A program made the translations under genes and the position numbers. Shown here piece by piece: positions 6,903 through 14,607 of a DNA stretch of 15,007 nt. Location: NCBI GenBank assembly GCA_013812465.1, contig JACCTK010000363.1, positions 1-15,007 on the forward strand, given 5' to 3'. The notes under the pieces are model-generated. The model searched no databases. It worked only from the letters and a program-made list of their open reading frames with translations, and was not told the origin of the DNA. The first letter of the stretch is position 1, and the number at the start of each line of letters is the position of its first letter. The DNA is from Actinomycetota bacterium (GTDB lineage: Bacteria; Actinomycetota; Thermoleophilia; Gaiellales; Gaiellaceae).

Positions 6903-7920
6903 GGAGCAAGAGATTCGTTTCTGCGAGCTCGACGGTCAACGGATCGCGTATGCGACGGTGGGCGAGGGGCCGCTCGTCCTCTTCGGCGGGCGGTGGGTGA
7001 CCCATCTCGAGGAGGAGTGGAGCGATCCGCGCGCCCGTGCGTTCTACCAGGGGCTCGCGCTGCGACATCGGGTCGTCCGCTACGACCGGATCGGCGCGGG
7101 ACTGTCGGATCGGAGACTCCTCACCCCTCCGTCGCTCGAGTCCGAGCTCCGGACGCTCGCCGCGGTGCATGCCGCTGCCGGCGTCGAGCCGGCGACCCTA
7201 TTTGCCTGCTCGTGCGCAGGGCTCGCAAGCGCAGCCTACGCGACGGCCTCTCCAAAGCTCGTACGCAGAATCGTCTTCTTCGGCGGCTACGTGTCGCGTT
7301 CCGACATCCCGGACGCGACGCGCCGCTCGCTCGTCGATTTCGTTCGGACGAACTGGCCGCTCGCGGCGCAGATGCTGGCGGGTCTGTTCATCCCGCGCGG
7401 GAGCGGGGAGGAGATCGAGGCGTCGAGTCGCTACCAGCGGTACGCGGCTGACGCGGAGGTCGCCGCGGCCTTTCTCGAGCTCGACCTGACCTCCGACGCC
7501 CGCGCGTTGCTGGCGAACGTGACAGTGCCCTCACTTGTGCTGCACCGCCGCGGCGACCGCACAGTCCCGATCGGCCGCGGACGCGAGCTTGCCGCACTCT
7601 TGCCGAACGCGCGCTTCGTCACCTTGAGTGGCGACGCGCATCTACCGTGGGCCGACGACCAGCGCGACTTGCAGCGGGCACTCGCCGGATTTCTCGACGA
7701 CGACGTGCCCGCGGAGTCGACCGGCGACTCGCCCTTGAGCGGGCGCGAGACAGAGGTGCTGCGGCTCGTCGCCGCCGGGCTCTCGAACCGGGAGATCGCG
7801 TCGTCACTCGTCTTGAGCGAGCACACGGTGCATCGACACGTAGCGAACATCCTCCGCAAGCTCACGCAGTCGTCGCGCGCAGCGGCTGCGGCGCACGCGA
7901 CCCGCGCCGGCCTGATCTGA
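6901..7920 (+). CDS. Alpha/beta-hydrolase fused to a LuxR-type DNA-binding domain
   Basis: A 339-residue fusion. Residues 1 to about 265 are an alpha/beta-hydrolase fold with a plausible triad: Ser104 in the nucleophile elbow, Asp219 (RRGDRTVP) and His247 (GDAHLPW). The elbow reads ACSCA instead of the usual GxSxG; both glycines are alanine, which may weaken or alter catalysis. Residues 278-335 are a LuxR/GerE helix-turn-helix: LSGRETEVLRLVAAGLSNREIA then LVLSEHTVHRHVANILRKL. The protein is therefore a likely one-component regulator in which the hydrolase domain senses or processes a small molecule. The stop is followed by a 23-nt palindrome shared with the convergent small gene. Its targets are unknown; half-site repeats in its own promoter suggest autoregulation. 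Confidence 0.88.
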   Translation: MEQEIRFCELDGQRIAYATVGEGPLVLFGGRWVTHLEEEWSDPRARAFYQGLALRHRVVRYDRIGAGLSDRRLLTPPSLESELRTLAAVHAAAGVEPATLFACSCAGLASAAYATASPKLVRRIVFFGGYVSRSDIPDATRRSLVDFVRTNWPLAAQMLAGLFIPRGSGEEIEASSRYQRYAADAEVAAAFLELDLTSDARALLANVTVPSLVLHRRGDRTVPIGRGRELAALLPNARFVTLSGDAHLPWADDQRDLQRALAGFLDDDVPAESTGDSPLSGRETEVLRLVAAGLSNREIASSLVLSEHTVHRHVANILRKLTQSSRAAAAAHATRAGLI

Positions 7921-7946
7921 CGCGCGAATAGGGTGCAAAGAGAGAG

Positions 7947-7969
7947 CCAAGTAACAGACTGTTACTTGG
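7947..7969. terminator. Perfect 23-nt palindrome between convergent genes
   Basis: CCAAGTAACAG (7947-7957) and CTGTTACTTGG (7959-7969) are perfect complements around a single A; as RNA they give a 9-bp stem with a 5-nt loop. It lies between the hydrolase–LuxR stop (7920) and the stop of the convergent small gene (7976), which fits a bidirectional terminator. Its AT-rich symmetric core would also suit a dimeric DNA-binding protein. Confidence 0.5.
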
Positions 7970-7975
7970 AAGAGA

Positions 7976-8194
7976 TCAAACGCTCGATCTCTTACTGTGC
8001 TCGCGTGCCTGCTCATCGAGGCGCGTCTCGGCCTCGAGCAGGTGTCCGCGTGCCGCCCACGCGTGCGCAGCCCCGCGGGGCACGAGGTTGTCGCGGAAGT
8101 GCTGGGCGGCGACCTCGCAGTGGCGCGCCGCTCGGTCGAGCTCCTTGGCCGCCTCGTCGTACAGCTTCGCGGCAGTCTCGAGCCGTTCGCTCAT
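7976..8194 (-). CDS. Small helical hypothetical protein, translationally coupled to lipB
   Basis: A 72-residue protein with no recognised domain. It is almost entirely predicted helix, rich in Ala, Glu, Arg and His, with heptad-like segments (LETAAKLYDEAAKELDRAAR) broken by LVPRGAAHAWAARGHLLEAE; two or three antiparallel helices seem likely. There is no signal peptide or membrane segment. The ATG at 8194 overlaps the lipB stop as ATGA, the classic coupling arrangement, which both fixes the start and argues that the gene is real. An in-frame start at 8230 would instead lie inside lipB. Location suggests some link with lipB or the E2 complex, but no function can be assigned. Confidence 0.7.
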   Translation of the reverse strand: MSERLETAAKLYDEAAKELDRAARHCEVAAQHFRDNLVPRGAAHAWAARGHLLEAETRLDEQAREHSKRSSV

Positions 8195-8913
8195 CGGGCT
8201 GCGAGCGAGGCGTGAATCGGCTGCGCCCACAGGCCCGCGCCCTCGTCAGCTGGAAGCTCTTCGAGCTCGAGCCCGAAGACCTCCGCGATGGCCGTGATCG
8301 CCGCCGGCCGCACGTCTTCGACCGTGATCGGCCGCTCCAGCTCGCGCGCCATCGTCGTGAAAGCGGCGTCCTCGAGCCCGCATGCCGTGATCCAGTGCGT
8401 GAAGGGCGCCAGGTCGAGGTCCACGTTCAGCGCATAACCGTGCGTGGTCACCCAGCGAGAGACGTGCACACCGATCGACGCGATCTTGCGCGGCCCTGGC
8501 CCGCCGCCGGGCGGCATCCACACCCCGGTCAGTCCCTCGATCGTCGTTCCTTCGAGATCGAACGCGCTCAGCGTTCGGACGAGGGCGTCCTCGAGGTTCC
8601 GGACGTAGAGCTTGACGTCCTTGCCGTGCTTGGCCAGGTCGAGGATCGGATAGCAGACCAGCTGGCCGGGTCCGTGAAACGTGGACTTGCCGCCCCGGTC
8701 GGTCTCGACGATCTCGACCTCTGCATCCTCGGGAAGGTGCAATTCGCCTGTCTCGGTTCGCCGCCCGACGGTGACGACTGGCGGGTGCTCGAGAAAGATC
8801 ACCGTCTCGGGAATGGCGCCCTGCGTCACGGCCCCTGCGAGTGACCGTTGGAGCTCCAACGCCTCGCCGTACGGCACGAGGCCGAGATCCATCAGGTACG
8901 CGCCGCGACTCAT
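8191..8913 (-). CDS. lipB: Lipoyl(octanoyl) transferase
   Basis: A 240-residue cytosolic enzyme that moves octanoyl groups from acyl carrier protein to the lipoyl-domain lysine of E2-type proteins, the step before LipA. Family motifs are present: LEHPPVVTVGRR (41-52), RGGKSTFHGPGQLVCYPI (73-90, His80), the active-site lysine in RKIASIGVH (Lys143) and the catalytic cysteine in ITACGLED (Cys178). The length is normal. The ATG at 8913 lies 2 nt after the GFA stop and the lipB stop overlaps the next small gene, so all three form one tight unit on the minus strand, downstream of the E1-E2 genes whose product needs lipoylation. Confidence 0.95.
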   Translation of the reverse strand: MSRGAYLMDLGLVPYGEALELQRSLAGAVTQGAIPETVIFLEHPPVVTVGRRTETGELHLPEDAEVEIVETDRGGKSTFHGPGQLVCYPILDLAKHGKDVKLYVRNLEDALVRTLSAFDLEGTTIEGLTGVWMPPGGGPGPRKIASIGVHVSRWVTTHGYALNVDLDLAPFTHWITACGLEDAAFTTMARELERPITVEDVRPAAITAIAEVFGLELEELPADEGAGLWAQPIHASLAAR

Positions 8914-8915
8914 GG

Positions 8916-9323
8916 CTACGGCCCGCGCACGTCGAAGCGCTCTGCCCCGTCGTCGGGAAGGACCTCCCAGGGCGCGAGCGAGCGGACGAAGATGTGCGAT
9001 CCGATCTTGCCCTCGTACGGTTCATCGAGCGCGCTCAGGCGGACGCTTGTGGACTCCGACTTCGGCCAGCCGGCGCCGAAGAGGTTCGAGCCGCATTCCG
9101 AGCAGAAGGTCTTCATCGAGCCCTCACTTGGTTGGAAGCTCTTGACGAGGTCTTCGCCAGCGAGAAGTCGGATCGCACCGGTGCGCACCCGCCCGTTCAC
9201 GGTGCCGGCGCCACCGGAGAGCTTCTTGCAGGTCTCGCAGTGGCACGCCGCGATGCGCTCGAACGGCTCGGTCACCTCGAACTGCACGCTGCCGCAGAGG
9301 CAGCTTCCGGTCATCTCGGCCAC
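8916..9323 (-). CDS. GFA/CENP-V-type zinc-binding protein
   Basis: A 135-residue protein of the GFA (glutathione-dependent formaldehyde-activating-like, Mss4-fold) family. Zinc-binding cysteines are visible: CLCGSVQFEV (8-17), CHCETCKKLSGG (27-38) and FCSECGSNLF (74-83). Many annotated members of this family have no shown formaldehyde activity, and glutathione is generally absent from actinomycetes, so the historical name should not be read as function. The start is GTG at 9323, with a -10-like TAAGCT 6 nt upstream. The stop is 2 nt from the lipB start. Being first in the GFA–lipB–small gene unit may be organisational rather than functional. Confidence 0.82.
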   Translation of the reverse strand: MAEMTGSCLCGSVQFEVTEPFERIAACHCETCKKLSGGAGTVNGRVRTGAIRLLAGEDLVKSFQPSEGSMKTFCSECGSNLFGAGWPKSESTSVRLSALDEPYEGKIGSHIFVRSLAPWEVLPDDGAERFDVRGP

Positions 9324-9329
9324 GTCCCT

Positions 9330-9335
9330 AGCTTA
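9330..9335 (-). promoter_or_regulatory. Putative -10 element of the GFA–lipB unit (leaderless)
   Basis: On the minus strand TAAGCT lies 6 nt before the GTG at 9323, with no ribosome-binding site in between. The 109-nt gap after the E2 stop would be enough for an independent promoter. No good -35 is visible. Confidence 0.4.
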
Positions 9336-9432
9336 GAGCCTTTAGTTGTCGTACCAGCTGCCGGCTTCCCACCCCGGAGCGCCCGCGTCTTCTGGCACCA
9401 GATTAGGGGGTCTACCCGCGCGATCTGACGCA

Positions 9433-10971
<1,539 letters not shown>

Positions 10972-10997
10972 GTCCCCTCCTCGTTGGGCCGGTGGCC

Positions 10998-11972
10998 CTA
11001 GTAGGCAGCTAGCTCCTGGAGCGACTTCACGACGTCCTCGACCTGGGGGAGAAACGCCTTCTCGAGACCCGGCGAGAACGGAACCGGAGTGTCCGGCGCG
11101 GCGACGCGCATCACGGGCGCGTCCAGATCCTCGAACGCCTCCTCGGCGATCGTCGCGGCGATCTCGCCGCCGAAGCCGCCCGTCCGCGTGTCCTCGTGCA
11201 GAACGAGCACCTTCGAGCAGCGCCTGACGCTCTCGAGCACACGCGCCTTGTCCCAGGGAATCAGCGTCCGCAGGTCGAGAACCTCGACCTCGAATCCTTC
11301 ACCGGCCAGCTGGTCAGCTGCGTCGGACGCCGTATGCACCATCGCGCCCCACGTCACGACCACGGCATCGTCTCCCTCGCGATGCACGCGTGCCTGCCCG
11401 AACGGAATCGTGTAGCGCTCCTCCGGCACCTCGCCTTTGATGCGGCGATACAAGTGCTTGTGCTCGAAGTAGAGAACCGGATTCGGATCCTCGATCGAGG
11501 TCGCGAGCAGGCCCTTCGCGTCATGCGGCGTCGCCGGGCAGACGATCTTGAGTCCGGGGATGTGCGCGAAGGAGCTCTCCGGGTTCTGGGAGTGGAACGG
11601 CCCGCCCGAGAATCCGCCGCCCGAAGGCAGGCGGACGACGATCGGCACGGGCGTGCGCCCGCGGAAGAACTGCTTCGCGGCGACCGTGACGAGGTGATCC
11701 CACGCGCAGGAGATAAAGTCGGCGAACTGCATCTCGGCGACCGGGCGGAGCCCCATCAGCGCGGCGCCGGTCGCGCCGCCGACAATCGCGGTCTCGGAAA
11801 GCGGCGTGTCGAGCACCCTCCAGGGCCCGAACTCCTCCTGAAAGCCGAGCGTCACCTTGAACGCGCCTCCGTAGACGCCCACGTCCTCGCCGAGGACGAA
11901 CACGCGCTGATCGCGCCGCATTTCCTGCCTCAGCCCGTCCGAGATCGCCTGGATGTAGGTCAGCTCGGGCAT
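10998..11972 (-). CDS. 2-oxoacid dehydrogenase E1 component, beta subunit
   Basis: A 324-residue transketolase-fold subunit that, with E1 alpha, performs thiamine-diphosphate-dependent decarboxylation and reductive acylation of the E2 lipoyl group. Motifs include VLGEDVGVYGGAFKVT (27-41), DTPLSETAIVGGATGAALMGLRPV (55-78) with the cofactor-contacting Glu60, and GGPFHSQNPESSFAHIPGLKIV (123-144). The C-terminal domain ends with LHEDTRTGGFGGEIAA and the usual AAPDTPVPFSPGLE. The ATG at 11972 was chosen over an upstream in-frame codon at 12020 because GGAGG lies 7 nt before it and homology begins there. It is separated from E1 alpha by 166 nt, unusually wide for such an operon, and that gap holds a repeated structured element. 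Confidence 0.95.
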   Translation of the reverse strand: MPELTYIQAISDGLRQEMRRDQRVFVLGEDVGVYGGAFKVTLGFQEEFGPWRVLDTPLSETAIVGGATGAALMGLRPVAEMQFADFISCAWDHLVTVAAKQFFRGRTPVPIVVRLPSGGGFSGGPFHSQNPESSFAHIPGLKIVCPATPHDAKGLLATSIEDPNPVLYFEHKHLYRRIKGEVPEERYTIPFGQARVHREGDDAVVVTWGAMVHTASDAADQLAGEGFEVEVLDLRTLIPWDKARVLESVRRCSKVLVLHEDTRTGGFGGEIAATIAEEAFEDLDAPVMRVAAPDTPVPFSPGLEKAFLPQVEDVVKSLQELAAY

Positions 11973-12139
11973 GGCGCTGCCTCCGGTGACGGTTTCGCGG
12001 GTATGCCGTGCGAGGTGCAAGCGAGGCTAGGACGCAGGGAGCGTTCATATCCGATGGATATGGACGCGACTGAGGACGACGCATCGCGCCGCAGATCGCG
12101 CGGCAGACCCGCACTAACTGTTATCGGAGGTAGCGCCAT
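11971..12139. repeat. 15-nt inverted repeat bracketing the structured element
   Basis: ATGGCGCTGCCTCCG (11971-11985) and CGGAGGTAGCGCCAT (12125-12139) are complementary at 14 of 15 positions. The left arm contains the E1 beta ribosome-binding site and part of its start codon when read on the minus strand; the right arm ends at the E1 alpha stop codon. The arms enclose the second copy of the hairpin element. This could be the ends of a small inserted or invertible segment, or chance. Confidence 0.5.
12026..12082 (+). repeat. Copy 2 of the conserved hairpin element (possible structured RNA)
   Basis: It has the same 17-nt flanks as the copy at 24-79: GCTAGGACGCAGGGAGC at 12026-12042 and GCGACTGAGGACGACGC at 12066-12082. 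The stem here is 12 bp (12041-12052 with 12056-12067) with a 3-nt loop; relative to copy 1 two base pairs are swapped C-G to G-C and two others change through U-G. It sits between E1 alpha and E1 beta, which are both on the opposite strand if the element is a plus-strand RNA. Read on the minus strand it would lie in the E1 beta leader, about 50 nt before its ribosome-binding site. Confidence 0.7.
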
Positions 12140-13182
12140 CACTTGTGGTGGGGCGTGTCGAGGTCTTCGGCCGAGGCGAAGACGCCTTGCTCGAGCCCGG
12201 AGGGATCGGGAAGCGGAGACTCCTCCGCGCGCTCGAGCGCGTCGTTCAGAAGCCGCTTCACGACGGAGGTGATCTGATCCTCCTCGTCGTCGGTCAGGTC
12301 CGCGTTCGAGCGAAGCCAAGCGCGGAAGCGCTCGAGGGGATCCTGCATCGCCCACTGCTCGAACATCTCCTTCGGCACGTAGAACGCGTCGTCGTGCACG
12401 GCATGACCTTCCATGCGCAGCGTCAGGCACTCGATCAAGGTCGGGCCGCCGCCCTGGCGGGCTTTCTCGATGGCCGCCTTCGCCTCGCGGTACACGGCCA
12501 GCACGTCGGTGCCGTCGACGACGACTCCGTCGAAGCCGTACGCGGCGGCGCGGTCGGCGATGTGCTCGACCGGGTAGCCCAGGTAGGTCGGGGTGGAGTA
12601 GGCCCACTGGTTGTTGTCGCAGATGAAGACCACGGGAAGCTGCCGCACGCCGGCCATGTTCATGCCCTCGTGCGCGTCTCCGCGCGCGGCTGCGCCCTCG
12701 CCGAACCAGCCGAGGGCGACACGGCGGTCGCCGCGAATCTTGAATGCCAGCGCCATTCCGACGGCGACCGGGAGCATCGCCGGGAGGTGGCTCACCATCG
12801 GGTGCAGCCCCAGCTCCGGCACGGCCATGTGCACGTTCCCGTCTCGCCCGCGCGTCGGCCCCCCCTCGCGGCCCATGTACTGGGCGATGATGCGCCAGGG
12901 CTCCACGCCGCGCGTGATGTGGACCCCCATGTCTCGGTGGAGCGGCGTCCCGACGTCGTTCGGGCCCATCGCCGTGGCGACGCCCACCGCCGCGGCCTCG
13001 TTCCCGCGGCCCGTGTAGAACGAGCCCGGGATCTTGCCCTGCCGGTAGAGGATGTGCCCGCGCTCTTCGATCCCGCGCGTGATCAGAAGGTTTCGGTAGA
13101 TGCCGAGCAGGTCCTCGCGATCGAGTCCCGCCTCCTTCACCTCCTGGAGCGAGCCTACGGGCTCGGCTTCACGTACGGCCAT
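12139..13182 (-). CDS. 2-oxoacid dehydrogenase E1 component, alpha subunit
   Basis: A 347-residue thiamine-diphosphate-binding subunit and the first gene of the E1 alpha–E1 beta–E2 operon. The N-terminal region shows RGIEERGHILYRQGKIPGSF and GRGNEAAAVGVATAM. The cofactor/Mg motif runs from GEGAAARGD (161-169) to ICDNNQWAYSTP (187-198), the GDG-to-NN signature with Glu in place of Asp. The segment RMEGHAVHDDAFYVP (256-270) is the regulatory-loop region; its sequence does not clearly match classic pyruvate, branched-chain or acetoin forms, so specificity is open. The ATG at 13182 has GGAG 8 nt upstream. E3 is not encoded nearby. Confidence 0.94.
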   Translation of the reverse strand: MAVREAEPVGSLQEVKEAGLDREDLLGIYRNLLITRGIEERGHILYRQGKIPGSFYTGRGNEAAAVGVATAMGPNDVGTPLHRDMGVHITRGVEPWRIIAQYMGREGGPTRGRDGNVHMAVPELGLHPMVSHLPAMLPVAVGMALAFKIRGDRRVALGWFGEGAAARGDAHEGMNMAGVRQLPVVFICDNNQWAYSTPTYLGYPVEHIADRAAAYGFDGVVVDGTDVLAVYREAKAAIEKARQGGGPTLIECLTLRMEGHAVHDDAFYVPKEMFEQWAMQDPLERFRAWLRSNADLTDDEEDQITSVVKRLLNDALERAEESPLPDPSGLEQGVFASAEDLDTPHHK

Positions 13183-13223
13183 GCGGTGGTCTCCAGTCCT
13201 CGGGCCAGCAACTAGGTCGCTTC

Positions 13224-13229
13224 ACTCTA
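13224..13229 (-). promoter_or_regulatory. Possible -10 element of the E1 alpha–E1 beta–E2 operon
   Basis: On the minus strand TAGAGT lies about 40 nt before the E1 alpha ATG, which would give a leader of roughly 35 nt containing the GGAG ribosome-binding site. No -35 was found at the right distance, so the call is weak. Confidence 0.25.
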
Positions 13230-13260
13230 ACGAAGGCGCCTGCCGGCCTCTGGCGGATGA

Positions 13261-13346
13261 GGCGAGGCAAGCCTCGCCCTTACGCCCTTGACTCCCGGAA
13301 TGCCCACACCCAGCGAATGCCCGTAGGGCCGGGCATGCCCGGCCCT
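13261..13346. repeat. Head-to-head pair of GGGC-type palindromes (REP-like)
   Basis: The first palindrome, GGCGAGGC-AA-GCCTCGCC (13261-13278), followed by CTTAC, reads GTAAGGGCGAGGC... on the minus strand. The second (13325-13346) is a perfect 22-nt palindrome with arms AGGGCCGGGC and GCCCGGCCCT, preceded by GT, so it reads GTAGGGCCGGGC... on the plus strand. Both thus start GTA(A)GGGC and are arranged in opposite directions, as in paired REP units. They occupy the gap between the divergent E1 alpha and zinc-ribbon genes. Confidence 0.65.
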
Positions 13347-13349
13347 CAT

Positions 13350-13355
13350 TACAGT
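13350..13355 (+). promoter_or_regulatory. Putative -10 element of the zinc-ribbon gene (leaderless)
   Basis: TACAGT (four of six consensus matches) lies 6 nt before the GTG at 13362, right after the second palindrome. No ribosome-binding site is present; the -35 region would fall within the palindrome. Confidence 0.4.
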
Positions 13356-13361
13356 GACCGC

Positions 13362-13643
13362 GTGGCTAGGCCCAAACGCAACTGGATCCAGGAGGAGCGC
13401 CGAAAGACGCTCGGCGACTGGGTCGCGTTCTGCCTCGGCTGCGGCCACACGCAGCGCTACTTCCTCGAAGACGAGAGCGAGCTGCCCGCGGCCTGCCCGC
13501 AATGCGGAGGTGAGCTGCGGCATAGCTGTCCGTCTTGTGCGGCCCCGATCCCGTCGGCCTTCGCGGTCGAGTGCGAGGAGTGTGGGGCCGAGGTTCGCCG
13601 GCCCGAGCTCTTCGGGACTGCGATCAGGAAACCTGGGCGGTGA
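13362..13643 (+). CDS. Small multi-zinc-ribbon protein of unknown function
   Basis: A 93-residue cytosolic protein with four CxxC knuckles: CLGC near residue 25, CPQC near 47, CPSC near 58 and CEEC near 73. They would form two zinc ribbons. A basic N-terminus (ARPKRNWIQEERRKTLGDW) precedes them. The GTG at 13362 is preferred over an ATG at 13257, because the extra 35 residues would be read from the palindromic repeats. No enzyme domain is seen; such ribbons often serve in nucleic-acid or protein binding, but no role can be assigned. It stands alone, divergent from E1 alpha and convergent with the ASCH gene. Confidence 0.72.
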   Translation: MARPKRNWIQEERRKTLGDWVAFCLGCGHTQRYFLEDESELPAACPQCGGELRHSCPSCAAPIPSAFAVECEECGAEVRRPELFGTAIRKPGR

Positions 13644-13654
13644 AAGACGAACAG

Positions 13655-13686
13655 CAGGTACCTGTCACCTCGGTGACAGGCACCTG
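13655..13686. repeat. Palindromic repeat, GGTGAC/GTCACC family, copy 2 (bidirectional terminator)
   Basis: CAGGTACCTGTCACC (13655-13669) and GGTGACAGGCACCTG (13672-13686) form a 15-bp hairpin with one A-C mismatch and a 2-nt spacer. It lies in the 48-nt junction between the convergent zinc-ribbon and ASCH genes and shares the core GTCACC–GGTGACA with the repeat at the fumC/lipA junction. Confidence 0.72.
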
Positions 13687-13691
13687 GCGTT

Positions 13692-14054
13692 TCAGCTCGA
13701 GGCGCTCACGATCTGCGAGAAGCGGATCACGGTCACGATGTCGTCCTCGCCCACCTCGCGGTTGTAGAGCTGCCCCAGGAAGTGCGCCATCTCCTCCGTG
13801 CGCCGAAGCTCGGGGTTGTCGTGCTCGATCTCGCGCGGTGACAGGTCGCGGAGCTGCTTGACCTCGACCTTGTCGATGACCGCGTCGAAGATCTTGTCGC
13901 GCTGCCCGTAGCGCGCGCCGCAGAGGACGGTGACGATGAGCCCCTTCCGGTACTTCGGCGACTTGTCGCCGAGCCGGATGGTCGCGGTCTTGCGGCCGCT
14001 GCGAAGCTGGTCGGCGACGGCGGTGTTGTAGAAGTTGAGCGCGAACGTCGGCAC
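13692..14054 (-). CDS. ASCH-domain protein
   Basis: A 120-residue protein that is essentially one ASCH domain, a PUA-like beta-barrel thought to bind RNA. The characteristic opening is LRSGRKTATIRLGDKS (17-32), followed by KGLIVTVLCGARYGQRDKIFDAVIDKVEV, which makes the barrel strands, and HFLGQLYNREVGEDDIVTVIRFSQI at the end. The frame continues upstream in the Nudix gene, but the domain begins right after the GTG at 14054, which lies 14 nt past the Nudix stop; that start was chosen. Nudix and ASCH form a two-gene unit. The RNA ligand is unknown. Confidence 0.75.
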   Translation of the reverse strand: MPTFALNFYNTAVADQLRSGRKTATIRLGDKSPKYRKGLIVTVLCGARYGQRDKIFDAVIDKVEVKQLRDLSPREIEHDNPELRRTEEMAHFLGQLYNREVGEDDIVTVIRFSQIVSASS

Positions 14055-14068
14055 GGGCGGCCGGGCAA

Positions 14069-14512
14069 CTATAGAGGCTCGTCTGCGAGCAGCTCCCTCG
14101 CCTTCAGCGCCATCTCGCGCTCGCCCTTGTATGCCAACAGCCGCTCCGCTTCTGCGAGCGGAAGCCAGCGTGCTTCCGCCACCTCGAGCTCCATTCCGGC
14201 CGGGATCTCTCCGATTCGTCCGCGCCCCGCGCGCGCGAGATAGAAGCTGACGATCTTGAAGACGCGTTCCCCCTGCCACGTGTAGACGTAGCGGACGTCT
14301 CCGAGTTTCGTCTCGAGGCGAGCGTGTATCCCGGTCTCCTCGTAGCCCTCTCGCAGAGCGGTCTCCGCTGCGCTCTCACCCTCGTCGACGAGGCCCTTGG
14401 GCAGCGCCCAGACACCTTCCGGCTTGCCCCGTGGCCGAACGGCGGCGAACCAGCGCGCTCCGCGCATCCTGCGCACGAGGACCAGGCCGGCCGAAAACTC
14501 ACGTCGAGTCAC
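14069..14512 (-). CDS. Nudix hydrolase
   Basis: A 147-residue hydrolase of nucleoside diphosphates linked to another group. The Nudix box runs from Gly40 to Ile62: G-x5-E (Gly40, Glu46), then x7 and REGYEETGI (54-62). All metal-binding glutamates are present; the usual hydrophobic residue after RE is Gly56. The sequence around it (PRGKPEGVWALPKGLVDEGES) resembles MutT/Ap4A-type members, but the substrate cannot be predicted. The start is a GTG at 14512, which falls inside a 17-nt motif repeated in inverted orientation in front of groES. It is divergent from groES and upstream of the ASCH gene. Confidence 0.88.
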   Translation of the reverse strand: MTRREFSAGLVLVRRMRGARWFAAVRPRGKPEGVWALPKGLVDEGESAAETALREGYEETGIHARLETKLGDVRYVYTWQGERVFKIVSFYLARAGRGRIGEIPAGMELEVAEARWLPLAEAERLLAYKGEREMALKARELLADEPL

Positions 14513-14539
14513 GACTTTGTAACAGCAAACGCGCGCATT

Positions 14540-14554
14540 CTCACAGGATGTGAG
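14540..14554. promoter_or_regulatory. Small dyad CTCACA-GGA-TGTGAG
   Basis: A perfect 6-bp inverted repeat with a 3-nt centre lies 28 nt upstream of the Nudix start and upstream of the groES -35. It could be an operator for the Nudix–ASCH unit. No regulator can be named. Confidence 0.3.
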
Positions 14555-14574
14555 TGTGACAGACGCAATCTGGC

Positions 14575-14603
14575 TTGGGCAGACCGCGCAAGAGTGCTAT
14601 GGT
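14575..14603 (+). promoter_or_regulatory. groES promoter
   Basis: TTGGGC (-35, 14575-14580) and TATGGT (-10, 14598-14603) are separated by 17 nt. The -10 is followed directly by the CIRCE operator, placing the expected transcription start at about 14610, inside it. Confidence 0.6.
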
Positions 14604-14607
14604 TGCC

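Noticed and set aside
9336..9432. Possible tRNA or small RNA in the gap between E2 and the GFA gene
   Set aside because: There is no T-loop GTTCGA-type sequence or cloverleaf; only a 5-bp TCTGG/CCAGA dyad is seen.
12145..13215. Long open frame of about 356 codons on the plus strand opposite E1 alpha
   Set aside because: It is a shadow of the E1 alpha coding sequence, with no domain and no ribosome-binding site.
13257..13361. N-terminal extension of the zinc-ribbon protein from an ATG at 13257
   Set aside because: The extra 35 residues would be encoded by two palindromic repeats; a GTG with a -10 element at the right distance follows them.
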